From Microbacterium sp. XT11 (GTDB lineage: Bacteria; Actinomycetota; Actinomycetes; Actinomycetales; Microbacteriaceae), in contig NZ_CP013859.1 of assembly GCF_001513675.1 (NCBI RefSeq), positions 3,039,081 to 3,103,080 of the forward strand: 64,000 nucleotides of DNA. The letters are read 5' to 3'. Positions within the stretch are counted from its first letter, which is position 1. The number at the start of each line of letters is the position of its first letter. Shown here one piece after another: positions 7,925 to 16,259 of the stretch. The notes under the pieces are model-generated. The model was not told the origin of the DNA and did no database searches. It worked only from the letters and a program-made list of their open reading frames with translations. Both the position numbers and the translations under genes were made by a program.

Positions 7925-9994
7925 TCAGAGCTGCACCCGGATGGTCCCGGTCTCGCTGAGGCCCGCCTCGTCGGCGCGTTCCTGCAGAGCCGAACGCGTC
8001 CGCAGCGGCGGCACCCGGAAGAACCACGTCAGGACGAAGGCGAGGAGCAGCACGCCGAAGCCGACCCAGAAGATCGTCACAGCCGATTCGGTGAAGCCGA
8101 CCATGAACGGCTTCGCCAGTCGCGGGTCGGCGCCGGTGAGGAACGACGTGTCGCTCACCGATCCGCTGGCGCTGTCGGTGGCCGAGCTGTCGCCGTCCTT
8201 GACCTTGTCGGACAGTTCGTCGGCGAGCTGATCCACCCAGTACGAGCGCTGATCGGCATCGGCCCAGTCCACCGAGACCGTGTCGCCGGAGACGGATGCA
8301 TGGGCCTTTTCCGCGACGGCTGCCAGAGCCTTTTCCTGCGCGTCGGGGAGAGCGGCCTGCACCTGCTGCGCGATGACGGCCGGTGCGGCGTCCGCCGGTA
8401 CGACTCCGGCGGCTACCTGAGCCTGGACAGCGCTCGCCACGGCATCCGTCACCGACTTCTCGGCCTGCTCCTTCGCGGCGGCGACGCCCTCGTCGAGTTG
8501 GTCCTGGATGCCCTTCGTGATCGGGTCGACGACCGGATCCCAGAGCTGCGCCATGATCGCCGCGTTCTCGGGGGCCGTGGCCACCGCCGGATCGAGCGCG
8601 GCGTCGAGCGCGGAAGTCAGGGTGTCACGGTTCGACATGCTGCTGACGATGTTCGTCGGCAGCACGGTGAAGAGCACGGAGATCATGATGGCGGTTCCCA
8701 GTGTGCCGCCGATCTGCCGGAAGAAGGTGGCCGCGCTGGACGCCACCCCCATGTCACCCGGGGCGACGGAGTTCTGACTTGCGAGCACGAGCGTCTGCAT
8801 GAGCTGCCCGAGCCCCAGACCGACGATGAACATGCCGAGCATCATGTGCCACAGCGGCGAGTCGTACCTCAGGAACGTCAGCACGAAGAACCCGGTGGCC
8901 GTGAAGAGGCTCCCCGTGACGGGGAAGATGCGGTACTTGCCGGTGCGCGAGGTGATCTGCCCCGAGCTCATGGCTGCGATCATGAGGCCGACCACCATCG
9001 GGATCATCGCGAGACCCGATTCGGTGGGGTTGAGACCGACGACGATCTGCATGTAGAGCGGGATCGTCATCATCGCGCCGAACATCCCGAAGCCGACGAG
9101 GACGCCGATGACGGTCGCCATCGAGAAGGTTCCCGACCGGAACAGCGTGATCGGGATGATCGCGTCCTTCTTCATCGAGATCTCGATGAGCACGAAGGCG
9201 ATGGCGCCGAGGGCGCCGACCATGTAGCACGCGATGGCGCCGGGAGAGGCCCATCCCCATTCACGTCCCTGCTCCGCCACGAGCAGCAGCGGGACGAGCG
9301 CGACGATCACCGACGTCGCCCCCCACCAGTCGATGCGCGGGTTCTCATGAGCCGCGACCTTCGGAAGGTGGAGGAACGTGATCACCATGCCCAGAGCGAT
9401 GAGCCCCACGGGGACGTTGATGAGGAACACCCAGCGCCAGCCGTCGATCCAGAGGATCTGCTGCGCTCCGGCGAACAGGCCGCCGACGAGCGGACCGATG
9501 ACGGTCGAGATGCCGAAGACGGCGAAGAAGTAGCCCTGATACTTGGCGCGCTCGCGGGGAGCGAGGATGTCGCCCATGATCGCGAGCGGCAGCGACATGA
9601 GCGCGCCGGCGCCGATGCCCTGGAACGCGCGGAAGCCGGCGAGCATGAGCATCGAGGTCGAGAACGTCGACAGGAGCGAGCCGAGCACGAAGACCGCGAT
9701 GCCGAAGATGAACAGGGGACGCCGGCCGAAGATATCGGAGAGCTTGCCGTAGATCGGCACCGAGATGGTCGAGGTGATGAGGTAGGCGGTGGTGACCCAC
9801 GCCTGCTGGTCGAGACCCTGGAGGTCGTCGCCGATCGTGCGGATGGCGGTGCCGACGATGGTCTGGTCGAGCGAGGACAGGAACATTCCGGCCATGAGCC
9901 CGTAGATCACGAAGAGGATCTGCCGGTGGGTCATGATCGGCGTGGGCCCGGCGGCGTCGCGCGTCGCGTCGGTCTGAGCTGAAGCAGTGGACAT
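7925..9994 (-). CDS. MFS drug:H+ antiporter, DHA2 (14-TM) family, with long external loop
   Basis: A 689-residue major facilitator of the EmrB/QacA (DHA2) type. It has a first helix QILFVIYGLMAGMFLSSLDQ, then the DHA2 motif C region (GPLVGGLFAG) and the motif DIFGRRPLFIFG between helices 2 and 3. Unusually there is an insert of roughly 170 residues before the last helix. It is rich in Ala, Gln, Asp and Ser (for example VASAVQAQVAAGVVPADAAP), hydrophilic and predicted outside the membrane. It probably exports a hydrophobic drug or cation and is regulated by the TetR encoded immediately after it. Confidence 0.9.
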   Translation of the reverse strand: MSTASAQTDATRDAAGPTPIMTHRQILFVIYGLMAGMFLSSLDQTIVGTAIRTIGDDLQGLDQQAWVTTAYLITSTISVPIYGKLSDIFGRRPLFIFGIAVFVLGSLLSTFSTSMLMLAGFRAFQGIGAGALMSLPLAIMGDILAPRERAKYQGYFFAVFGISTVIGPLVGGLFAGAQQILWIDGWRWVFLINVPVGLIALGMVITFLHLPKVAAHENPRIDWWGATSVIVALVPLLLVAEQGREWGWASPGAIACYMVGALGAIAFVLIEISMKKDAIIPITLFRSGTFSMATVIGVLVGFGMFGAMMTIPLYMQIVVGLNPTESGLAMIPMVVGLMIAAMSSGQITSRTGKYRIFPVTGSLFTATGFFVLTFLRYDSPLWHMMLGMFIVGLGLGQLMQTLVLASQNSVAPGDMGVASSAATFFRQIGGTLGTAIMISVLFTVLPTNIVSSMSNRDTLTSALDAALDPAVATAPENAAIMAQLWDPVVDPITKGIQDQLDEGVAAAKEQAEKSVTDAVASAVQAQVAAGVVPADAAPAVIAQQVQAALPDAQEKALAAVAEKAHASVSGDTVSVDWADADQRSYWVDQLADELSDKVKDGDSSATDSASGSVSDTSFLTGADPRLAKPFMVGFTESAVTIFWVGFGVLLLAFVLTWFFRVPPLRTRSALQERADEAGLSETGTIRVQL

Positions 9995-10022
9995 TCAAGC
10001 CCTTCTGAGGCGGAGAGATTTT

Positions 10023-10050
10023 TGCAGACGTGCAATATTACATGACTGCA
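10023..10050. promoter_or_regulatory. 28-base palindromic operator of the MFS-TetR unit
   Basis: A dyad starts TGCAGACGTGCAA, ends TTACATGACTGCA and is centred on TAATAT-like sequence. Twenty of its 28 positions are self-complementary. It lies 28 bases upstream of the MFS ATG, and a minus-strand -10-like TAATAT sits inside it, so a bound TetR would block the promoter. This size and symmetry are typical for TetR operators. Confidence 0.75.
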
Positions 10051-10096
10051 TCTTGTGCGCCGGCTGTGGATGCGGCTTCAGCAGATCCGCTTGCCG

Positions 10097-10411
10097 TCAC
10101 GCCCCGTCAGGGTCGAGCACCTCGTCGACGAGCATGATTCCGCCAGAGCTGTTCGCGGAGTGCATGAGGTCTTCGATCCAGCGCATGTTGAGCTGCGGGG
10201 GCTCCGGGTCATCGAACGTGAAGCGCAGCGGGATCGAGGGATGGAGCCAGATCGTCGAGCGTCCGCCCGGCTCGTCGTCGGAGTGCTTCCACGACAGTGT
10301 GAAGCTCTCCTGCCGGCGAAGCTTCGTGGCGATGACGACCTTGAGATGCGCGAGCGCGCGATCCTCGATGTGAATGGGGTCGGTCGACGTGCCGTACTGC
10401 AGGGTGGCCAT
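10097..10411 (-). CDS. Small Microbacteriaceae protein, DUF7882-like
   Basis: A 104-residue protein (MATLQYGTSTDPIHIEDRAL...) of a family widespread in Microbacteriaceae. The family is often labelled 'ATP-dependent DNA ligase' in databases, although it has none of the ligase catalytic motifs. Conserved pieces are the DRALAHLKVVI segment, FTLSWKH, WLHPSIPLRF and the C-terminal WIEDLMHSANSSGG. Its function is unknown. I start it at the ATG of MATLQYG (10411), which matches the family N-terminus; the frame extends 24 codons further upstream without a ribosome site. Confidence 0.75.
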   Translation of the reverse strand: MATLQYGTSTDPIHIEDRALAHLKVVIATKLRRQESFTLSWKHSDDEPGGRSTIWLHPSIPLRFTFDDPEPPQLNMRWIEDLMHSANSSGGIMLVDEVLDPDGA

Positions 10412-10492
10412 GCGGTAACGATACTCGCGGCTCCGGGCGTGCGCACCGTGAAATCCGCATGGCTGCCGTGTGCGCTCCTGCACCGCCCTGGT

Positions 10493-12043
10493 TCATGAAT
10501 CGATGAGTGGTTCGGTGCTGCGCCGCCATCCGCGTCTCTGATACTCGCGGGGTGCGAGCTCGTGCGCGCGGGCGAACGCCTTGGTGAACCCGGACGGGTG
10601 CGCGTAGCCGAGCTTGGCCGCGGCCTGCTGCACGGTCAGTCCATCTTCCAGGTAACGTCTGGCGATGGTCGAGCGGATCTGTGCGCGCCACTGCGCGAAG
10701 GTCGATCCGCTCTCCCGCTGCATGCGGAGCCCGAGCTCCCCCGCGTCGACATCGAGGGCCAGCGCCCATTCTCGGATGCCGCGCCGGTCGGCGGGGTCGT
10801 CGATGAGCCCGCGCTGGATGCGGTCGATGGCTGCGGCGTACGGGTCGGCCGAGGTGTCGGCCGCAGGCGCGTGGCGGAGGTAGAACCGCGTGATCGCATG
10901 CGGATCGTGCCCTCGCGGCCGAAGCGTCGTGTAGTTCGCGACGACGGAGTGCAGGAGACGGCGTTCGGCTTCCGGCGGGAATCGTCGCACGGCAGGCCAG
11001 GGCACGACGAGCGGAGGGAACGCGGGTCGCGAGCCGAGTGGGAGGAGGAGCGTCCCGGCCTCGAGCTCGACCTCGTTCGGCACACCTGCGGGGAGCCAGG
11101 CGGCCTCCCCCTCCCGCAGACGGCGGATCCGGCCTCCCGCGCTGACCTTCGCCGACCCCCTGCACACCCACACCAGCACGTGGAAGTCGCTGGTCCGCTC
11201 CCAGGTTCTCGTCGCAGGGATCGGTGGCGGGCTTTCGGGGATGCTGATCCGCGCCGCCCCCGCCGAACGGGTACCCGCGGCGAGCGCCCGGCCGGCCTTC
11301 GCCGCTGATCGGCGGTACTGGTTCGGTGTCACGCCGACGGCCGCGCGGAATGCCTTCGTGAAGCCGGCCGCCGTCTCGAACCCCGACTTGGCCGCAGCCT
11401 GCGCAGGCCGGAACCCATCCTCGAGGTACGCGCGAGCGGCCGCGATGCGCATAGCTGTGCGCCAGTGGTTGAACGAGAGACCGGTTTCACTCGCGAACTG
11501 GTGCTGGAGGGTTCTGATGCTGACGTTCGCCTCGGCCGCGAGCACGGTCAGCTTCGTGTCATCCGCAGGGGTCTGGAGCAGACGCTGAGCCACACCGGCC
11601 GCCGCCGCCGAGATCGGCAGGGGCGGGGGCGCGACCGTGTGGCAGCTCGCGTCGGCAGGGGCTCGGGTGACGAGTTCCATGAGGCTGCCGTCCGCCCCCA
11701 TGCCGCGCAGATAGCCGAGGCTGCGGGCGAACTGGTGGATCAACCAGTCCGTCCAGGCCGCAGGGAACTCCACGCGGACCGGCTTCTCCAGGCGCGGCGT
11801 TCCGGGAGCAGCGCCGACGAAGATCGGAAACGCGACGGAGTCGGTCTCGGTCGTCACCCGGTAGCGCACTCCAGGCGGCACCCACAGGCCCTGTCCGGTG
11901 GCGAGCATGTGCGTCTCCGCTCCGATGACCACGCGCGCCGCACCGGAGTGAACCCACAACAGGCACGGTTCGCGGCGGTTCATCGTGGCCGGCGCGGAAG
12001 ACGCCTCGATCGAAGGATCCGGCAGCGGAAGAGTCCGGGACAT
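10493..12043 (-). CDS. Tandem-duplicated AraC-type regulator of the iron locus
   Basis: A 516-residue protein with two complete AraC-family modules in one chain. The first cupin-like sensor is at about 15-95 (AARVVIGAETHMLATGQGLWVPPG) with an HTH ending FTKAFRAAVGVTPNQYRR at about 235. The second cupin is at about 275-340 (GSAKVSAGGRIRRLREGEAAWLPAG) with an HTH ending FTKAFARAHELAPREYQRR near the C-terminus. Normal family length is about 260-300, so this is an internal duplication acting as a covalent dimer. The start at 12043 follows GAGGAGGACC. It diverges from the siderophore uptake operon and probably controls it. Confidence 0.85.
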   Translation of the reverse strand: MSRTLPLPDPSIEASSAPATMNRREPCLLWVHSGAARVVIGAETHMLATGQGLWVPPGVRYRVTTETDSVAFPIFVGAAPGTPRLEKPVRVEFPAAWTDWLIHQFARSLGYLRGMGADGSLMELVTRAPADASCHTVAPPPLPISAAAAGVAQRLLQTPADDTKLTVLAAEANVSIRTLQHQFASETGLSFNHWRTAMRIAAARAYLEDGFRPAQAAAKSGFETAAGFTKAFRAAVGVTPNQYRRSAAKAGRALAAGTRSAGAARISIPESPPPIPATRTWERTSDFHVLVWVCRGSAKVSAGGRIRRLREGEAAWLPAGVPNEVELEAGTLLLPLGSRPAFPPLVVPWPAVRRFPPEAERRLLHSVVANYTTLRPRGHDPHAITRFYLRHAPAADTSADPYAAAIDRIQRGLIDDPADRRGIREWALALDVDAGELGLRMQRESGSTFAQWRAQIRSTIARRYLEDGLTVQQAAAKLGYAHPSGFTKAFARAHELAPREYQRRGWRRSTEPLIDS

Positions 12044-12105
12044 GGTCCTCCTCGTCGGTCGCGCCGGAGTACACGAACAGTGCATCTCAGGACAATTCTT
12101 CGAAG

Positions 12106-12124
12106 TGAGCTGAGCCTAACCTTA
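12106..12124. promoter_or_regulatory. IdeR/DtxR-like iron box
   Basis: TGAGCTGAGCCTAACCTTA matches 15 of 19 positions of the IdeR/DtxR pattern TTAGGTTAGCCTAACCTAA, with the right half almost perfect. It lies between the AraC gene (start 12043) and the siderophore-interacting-protein gene (start about 12169), where an iron-loaded repressor could silence both directions. Confidence 0.7.
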
Positions 12125-12168
12125 CAACGGCGCATGTCGGTGCGCCCATCTGGTACCCGTCCTGAGGA

Positions 12169-13005
12169 GTGTTGAGTTCGTTGCCCGGTTCGTTGAGATC
12201 GCCTACCCCGCTTCCTCTCGTGGTGCGTGAGCTGGCCGTTCGGCGCGTCGTCGATGTCACTCCGGGGATGCGTCGCGTGACCCTCGCCGGCGAGCAACTG
12301 GGCGAGTTCACCGGCCCCGATGGCCGGCATCATCCGGCGTTCTCCTCCGAGGGCTTCGATGACGACATCCGCCTGTTGTTCCCCTATCCCGGCGATGAGC
12401 GCCCTGTTCTGCCTCTGATCCGCAACGGGAGGATCCGTTTCGCCCGCGGGCGGCGGCCGATCGCGCGCGCGTACACGGTCCGCCGTCACTGCCCTCGTAC
12501 CGGCGAGCTCGATGTCGACGTGGTCCTTCACGGCCATGGTGTCGCCTCCGCCTGGGCGCGCGACGTCACACCCGGCGCCCCCATGCACATCGTCGGCCCG
12601 GGGCGGACCGAGAGCCTGCCCGTCGGACATGACTGGGTTCTCGCGGTGGGCGACGACACGGCTCTTCCGGCGATCGCGCGTCTGCTCGAGATGCTGCCGC
12701 GTTCCGCGCGCGGCCTCGTGTTCCTGACCACCCTCGACGCAGCACACCAGCAGGAGCTCGACACTCCTCCGGGCGTTTCGGTGACCTGGCTGCATCCGGA
12801 ACCCGGGAGGACCGACCCGCACGACGTCATCGACGCCATGCGCAGCAGCACGTGGCCCGACGGCACCCCGTTCGCTTGGGTCGCCGGTGAACAGTCCGAG
12901 GTCAGGTCTGTGCGGCGCCACCTCGTGAAGGAGCGTTCGGTTCCCGCATCCGCCATCGACTTCTCGGGCTACTGGCGTCGGAGCGCCGTCGCCACCGACG
13001 CGTAG
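12169..13005 (+). CDS. Siderophore-interacting protein (FAD-dependent ferric-siderophore reductase)
   Basis: A 278-residue ViuB/SIP-type flavoprotein. FAD-binding motif RPIARAYTVRRHCPRTGELDVD (about 90-111) and the C-terminal SIP domain with VGDDTALPAIARLLE (about 160) and ending DFSGYWRRSAVATDA are visible. Family members release iron by reducing ferric siderophores in the cytoplasm. First gene of the uptake operon. The start is uncertain: the GTG at 12169 overlaps a GAGGAG sequence, while a TTG at 12181 would have better spacing to it. Confidence 0.88.
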   Translation: MLSSLPGSLRSPTPLPLVVRELAVRRVVDVTPGMRRVTLAGEQLGEFTGPDGRHHPAFSSEGFDDDIRLLFPYPGDERPVLPLIRNGRIRFARGRRPIARAYTVRRHCPRTGELDVDVVLHGHGVASAWARDVTPGAPMHIVGPGRTESLPVGHDWVLAVGDDTALPAIARLLEMLPRSARGLVFLTTLDAAHQQELDTPPGVSVTWLHPEPGRTDPHDVIDAMRSSTWPDGTPFAWVAGEQSEVRSVRRHLVKERSVPASAIDFSGYWRRSAVATDA

Positions 13006-13114
13006 CAGGCTCCCGAAGCCCGCTTCACCTGCCCCCCTCCCCCGGACGCACATCGCCGCGGGGAGAGCCTCTCGGCCGTGCCGTGCCGAGACCCTCCACC
13101 CATGAAAGGAAGCC

Positions 13115-14098
13115 ATGCCCACTCGGCTGCCCCTGTCCCGCTCCGTCTCGCTGCTCGTCGTGCTCGCCGCGACCGCGGGGATGCTCTCCGCGTGCTCGGC
13201 GGATGACACGCCCCCTTCGGACGCGAGCGCTGCTCCCCTTATACCGGCCGCGGAGGAGGCGACCCGCTACCCGTTGACCCTCGAATCCCCATACGGCGAC
13301 TCCGTGCTCGAGCGTCGCCCCGAGCGCGTCGCCGCGATCGTCCCCAACGCGATCGACACCGAGCTGCTGATCGCGCTGGGCGTGACCCCGGTGCTGTCGT
13401 CGAACATGGTGACGGAGGGCGGATACCTCGACGAGTACGGTGCGGAAGACCTGGACACCTACGAGGTCTCCATGGGCGAGGATCTGCCGGTGGAGGCGAT
13501 CGCCGCCAGCGACCCGGACCTCATCGTGGCGGTGGGGTGGACCGAGGGGTACGGCGGCCTCAGGTTGAGCGACGTCTACGGACGACTGACCGACATCGCC
13601 CCGGTGGTGATGAACCCTGACGCGGACAGCGCACAGGCCGTGCCGTGGCAGGAGTCGATCATGGTGCTCGGCGAGGCCCTCGATCTGGCCGACGCCGCGC
13701 AAAGGGTCATCGACGAGCATGAGGCCTGGTTCACCGAACTGCGCGAGGACCACCCGGAGTTCGCGGGGCTGACCGCGACGTGGGCGATGGAGTACGGCGC
13801 GAGCACTGGATTGCAGTACTGGTCTCAGCCCGGCTCGGCTTCGGAGTCCTTCCTTCAGGATCTCGGATTCGTCCCGAACCCTCGGGCCGGGCAGTTCGCG
13901 TCGAGCCGGGATGTCAGCGCTGAGCTGGTCTCAGAACTCGACGCGGATGTCCTGTTGATGGGCCGCGTGGTGAGCACGACGGATGCGGAGTACGACGCGC
14001 TCGTCTCCAGCGACCGTTTCCAGCGTCTCGGCGCCGTGTCGAAGGGCCACCTGGTCGAGCTGCCCGCGAAGACCGACGACGGCGGAGACCTCACGTAG
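13115..14098 (+). CDS. Iron-siderophore ABC transporter binding lipoprotein, ended early by an amber codon
   Basis: A 327-residue FepB/FatB-type substrate-binding protein. It has a signal peptide with lipobox LSAC (LVVLAATAGMLSAC, Cys at about 28), then the binding-protein lobes with ERVAAIVPNAIDTELLIALGV and the middle DLIVAVGWTEGY. The reading frame stops at TAG 14096-14098. Directly beyond it the same frame encodes 25 more residues, AIVSGGPIGNRWAAEQLAPQ..., ending at TGA 14174-14176, which is the normal C-terminus of this family. The stop therefore looks like a late nonsense mutation (or sequence error) that removes the last helix. Confidence 0.85.
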   Translation: MPTRLPLSRSVSLLVVLAATAGMLSACSADDTPPSDASAAPLIPAAEEATRYPLTLESPYGDSVLERRPERVAAIVPNAIDTELLIALGVTPVLSSNMVTEGGYLDEYGAEDLDTYEVSMGEDLPVEAIAASDPDLIVAVGWTEGYGGLRLSDVYGRLTDIAPVVMNPDADSAQAVPWQESIMVLGEALDLADAAQRVIDEHEAWFTELREDHPEFAGLTATWAMEYGASTGLQYWSQPGSASESFLQDLGFVPNPRAGQFASSRDVSAELVSELDADVLLMGRVVSTTDAEYDALVSSDRFQRLGAVSKGHLVELPAKTDDGGDLT

Positions 14099-14178
14099 GC
14101 CATCGTCAGCGGAGGCCCGATCGGCAACCGCTGGGCGGCAGAACAGCTGGCACCGCAGATCGCGGCCGTGCTCTGACG

Positions 14179-15192
14179 GTGTCGCGGATGGATCTTGTCC
14201 GCCGCGGGCGGCTGCCCGGACTTCTGGTCCTCGCGGCGCTGCTGGTTGGCGCCTGCGCGCTCAGCGTGAGCATCGGCGCAAGCACGCACTCGGCGGATGC
14301 CGTGTGGCTCGCGGTGCTGCATCCCGACGGGTCCGACGTCGCCTCCGTGGTCTGGGACCTTCGTGTGCCCCGCACGGTCGTCGGCGTCGTGGCCGGAGCG
14401 GCGGTCGGTGTCGCCGGTGCGCTGGTGCAGGCGCTGACTCGAAATCCGCTCGCGGACGTCGGCGTCCTCGGGATCAACGCAGGAGCCGGGTTCGCGGTCG
14501 TGGCGGGTGTGGGGCTCTTCGGCGCGATGAGCGCCTCGGGCTTCGTCTGGTTCGCGTTCGCCGGGGCCATGGCTGCGACAGTGCTCGTGTATGCGATCGG
14601 GTCGGGCGGCCGCGGAACGGTGTCCCCCGCGACGCTGGTGCTGGCCGGTGTGGCGCTGACCGCCGTGCTGAGCGCCATGACGCGGTTCCTCACGCTCATG
14701 GATCAGGAGAAGTTCCGAGCGTTCCAGAACTGGGGTCTGGGTGCGCTGGACCGGGCCGGCAGCGCGGACGCGGGCTCCGTCCTGCCGTTCCTGCTCCTTG
14801 GCCTGATGCTGGCTCTCGTCACGGTCGGACCGCTGAACGCCGTGGCTCTGGGCGATGACCTCGCCGTATCGCTCGGCGCCGGTGTGGCCCGGGCTCGCGC
14901 CATCGGATTCCTTGCCATCACGCTCCTCGCGGGCGGCGCGACAGCTCTCACAGGCGGTCTCGGATTCGTGGGGCTGGCGGTGCCGCACCTCGTCCGCTGG
15001 CGCACCGGACCGGATCACCGATGGATCGTCGCATACACCGCCGTGGCGGCTCCGAGCATGGTGCTCATCGCCGACGTCTTCGGCCGGATCATCGCCAGAC
15101 CCGGCGAGATCGAAGTGGGCCTGCTCACAGCCCTGCTCGGAGGCCCGGTGCTCATCGCACTGGTGCGGAGAAGAAAGGCGGCCGGCCTGTGA
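14179..15192 (+). CDS. Iron-siderophore ABC permease, FecCD family (first)
   Basis: A 337-residue inner-membrane permease with nine to ten predicted helices. Family motifs are VPRTVVGVVAGAAVGVAGALVQALTRNPLADVGVLGINAGA (about 63-103), the NWGLGALDRA segment (about 180) and GLGFVGLAVPHLVRW (about 262), the ATPase-coupling loop. It starts with GTG 14179, two bases after the original binding-protein stop (14176), and pairs with the next gene to form the channel. Confidence 0.9.
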   Translation: MSRMDLVRRGRLPGLLVLAALLVGACALSVSIGASTHSADAVWLAVLHPDGSDVASVVWDLRVPRTVVGVVAGAAVGVAGALVQALTRNPLADVGVLGINAGAGFAVVAGVGLFGAMSASGFVWFAFAGAMAATVLVYAIGSGGRGTVSPATLVLAGVALTAVLSAMTRFLTLMDQEKFRAFQNWGLGALDRAGSADAGSVLPFLLLGLMLALVTVGPLNAVALGDDLAVSLGAGVARARAIGFLAITLLAGGATALTGGLGFVGLAVPHLVRWRTGPDHRWIVAYTAVAAPSMVLIADVFGRIIARPGEIEVGLLTALLGGPVLIALVRRRKAAGL

Positions 15193-16259
15193 TGGTCTCC
15201 CCTGCGCCCTCGGTCGACTTCGGCTACCGGCAGCGCACGATCGCCGCGCCCGGCATCGCCTTCCGGGTGAGCCTGCGCGGAGCCGTCGTCGGCGCGGTCC
15301 TGATCGGCGTCGCCCTCGCACTCGGCTGCGTCGCTCTCGGACTCGGCGAGTACCCCCTCTCCCCCGGTGAGGTGGTCGACGCCCTGCTGGGGCGCGGCGA
15401 GACCTTCCCCCAGACCATCGTGCGCGAGTGGCGCCTTCCGGTCGCCGCCGCGGCCCTACTGTTCGGCGCCCTGCTCGGGGTCGGCGGTGCGCTGTTCCAG
15501 TCGCTCACCCGGAATCCCCTGGGGTCACCGGATGTCATCGGCTTCGACGCGGGTTCATACTTCGGGGTCGTCGTCGTCACGCTGGTCGTGGGCACGCACA
15601 GCTACTGGGCCACGGCCGGCGCCGCGCTGGCGGGCGGCCTGCTCACGGGCATCCTGGTCTATGCGCTCGCGTACCGGCGCGGAGTCCAGGGGGTCCGCCT
15701 CATCATCGTCGGCATCGCCGTCTCGGCGATGCTGGTCGCGATCAACGCCTACCTCGTCACCCGGGCCGACATCGACGACGCCATGTCGGTCGGCTTCTGG
15801 GCGGCGGGCTCACTCACCCGCGTAGACGGCGCCACCTTCGTGCCATCGCTCGCCGTCGGCGCGGTCCTGCTCGCAGGTGTCGCCCTCGGCACCCCCGGGC
15901 TGCGTCAGCTGGAGCTGGGCGATGACGCGGCGACGGCGCACGGTGTCAACCCGACACGTATCCGTCCTGCGCTGCTGGTCGCCGGCGCCGCGACGACCGC
16001 GGTCGTCACGGCGGCCGCCGGCCCGATCAGTTTCATCGCACTCGCCGCACCCCAGCTGGCACGCCGCCTGACCGGCAGCCCAGGGGTCACGGTTCCCGCT
16101 TCTGCGCTCATGGGAGCCGCGCTGCTCGCCGCTGCGCACGCACTGTCACAGGGAATCGCACAGGTGTTCCGGCCGGTTCCGGTCGGGCTGCTCACGATCC
16201 TGCTGGGCGGCCTGTACCTCATCTGGCTCCTGATCCACGAAACGAGAAGACACGCATGA
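15192..16259 (+). CDS. Iron-siderophore ABC permease, FecCD family (second)
   Basis: A 355-residue permease. Its ATG overlaps the stop codon of the preceding permease (TGATG-type overlap at 15190-15194), so translation is coupled. Motifs EWRLPVAAAALLFGALLGVGGALFQSLTRNPLGSPDVIGF and the coupling segment GPISFIALAAPQLARRLTG are the FecCD hallmarks. It forms the heterodimeric pore with the product of 14179-15192. Confidence 0.9.
   Translation: MVSPAPSVDFGYRQRTIAAPGIAFRVSLRGAVVGAVLIGVALALGCVALGLGEYPLSPGEVVDALLGRGETFPQTIVREWRLPVAAAALLFGALLGVGGALFQSLTRNPLGSPDVIGFDAGSYFGVVVVTLVVGTHSYWATAGAALAGGLLTGILVYALAYRRGVQGVRLIIVGIAVSAMLVAINAYLVTRADIDDAMSVGFWAAGSLTRVDGATFVPSLAVGAVLLAGVALGTPGLRQLELGDDAATAHGVNPTRIRPALLVAGAATTAVVTAAAGPISFIALAAPQLARRLTGSPGVTVPASALMGAALLAAAHALSQGIAQVFRPVPVGLLTILLGGLYLIWLLIHETRRHA

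Noticed and set aside
7922..9982. 686-codon plus-strand open frame opposite the MFS gene
   Set aside because: Its translation is a low-complexity Arg/Asp/His string; the minus strand encodes clear membrane helices.
13855..15321. 488-codon minus-strand open frame opposite the binding protein and permease
   Set aside because: Antisense shadow, no recognisable domain; both plus-strand genes are clear.
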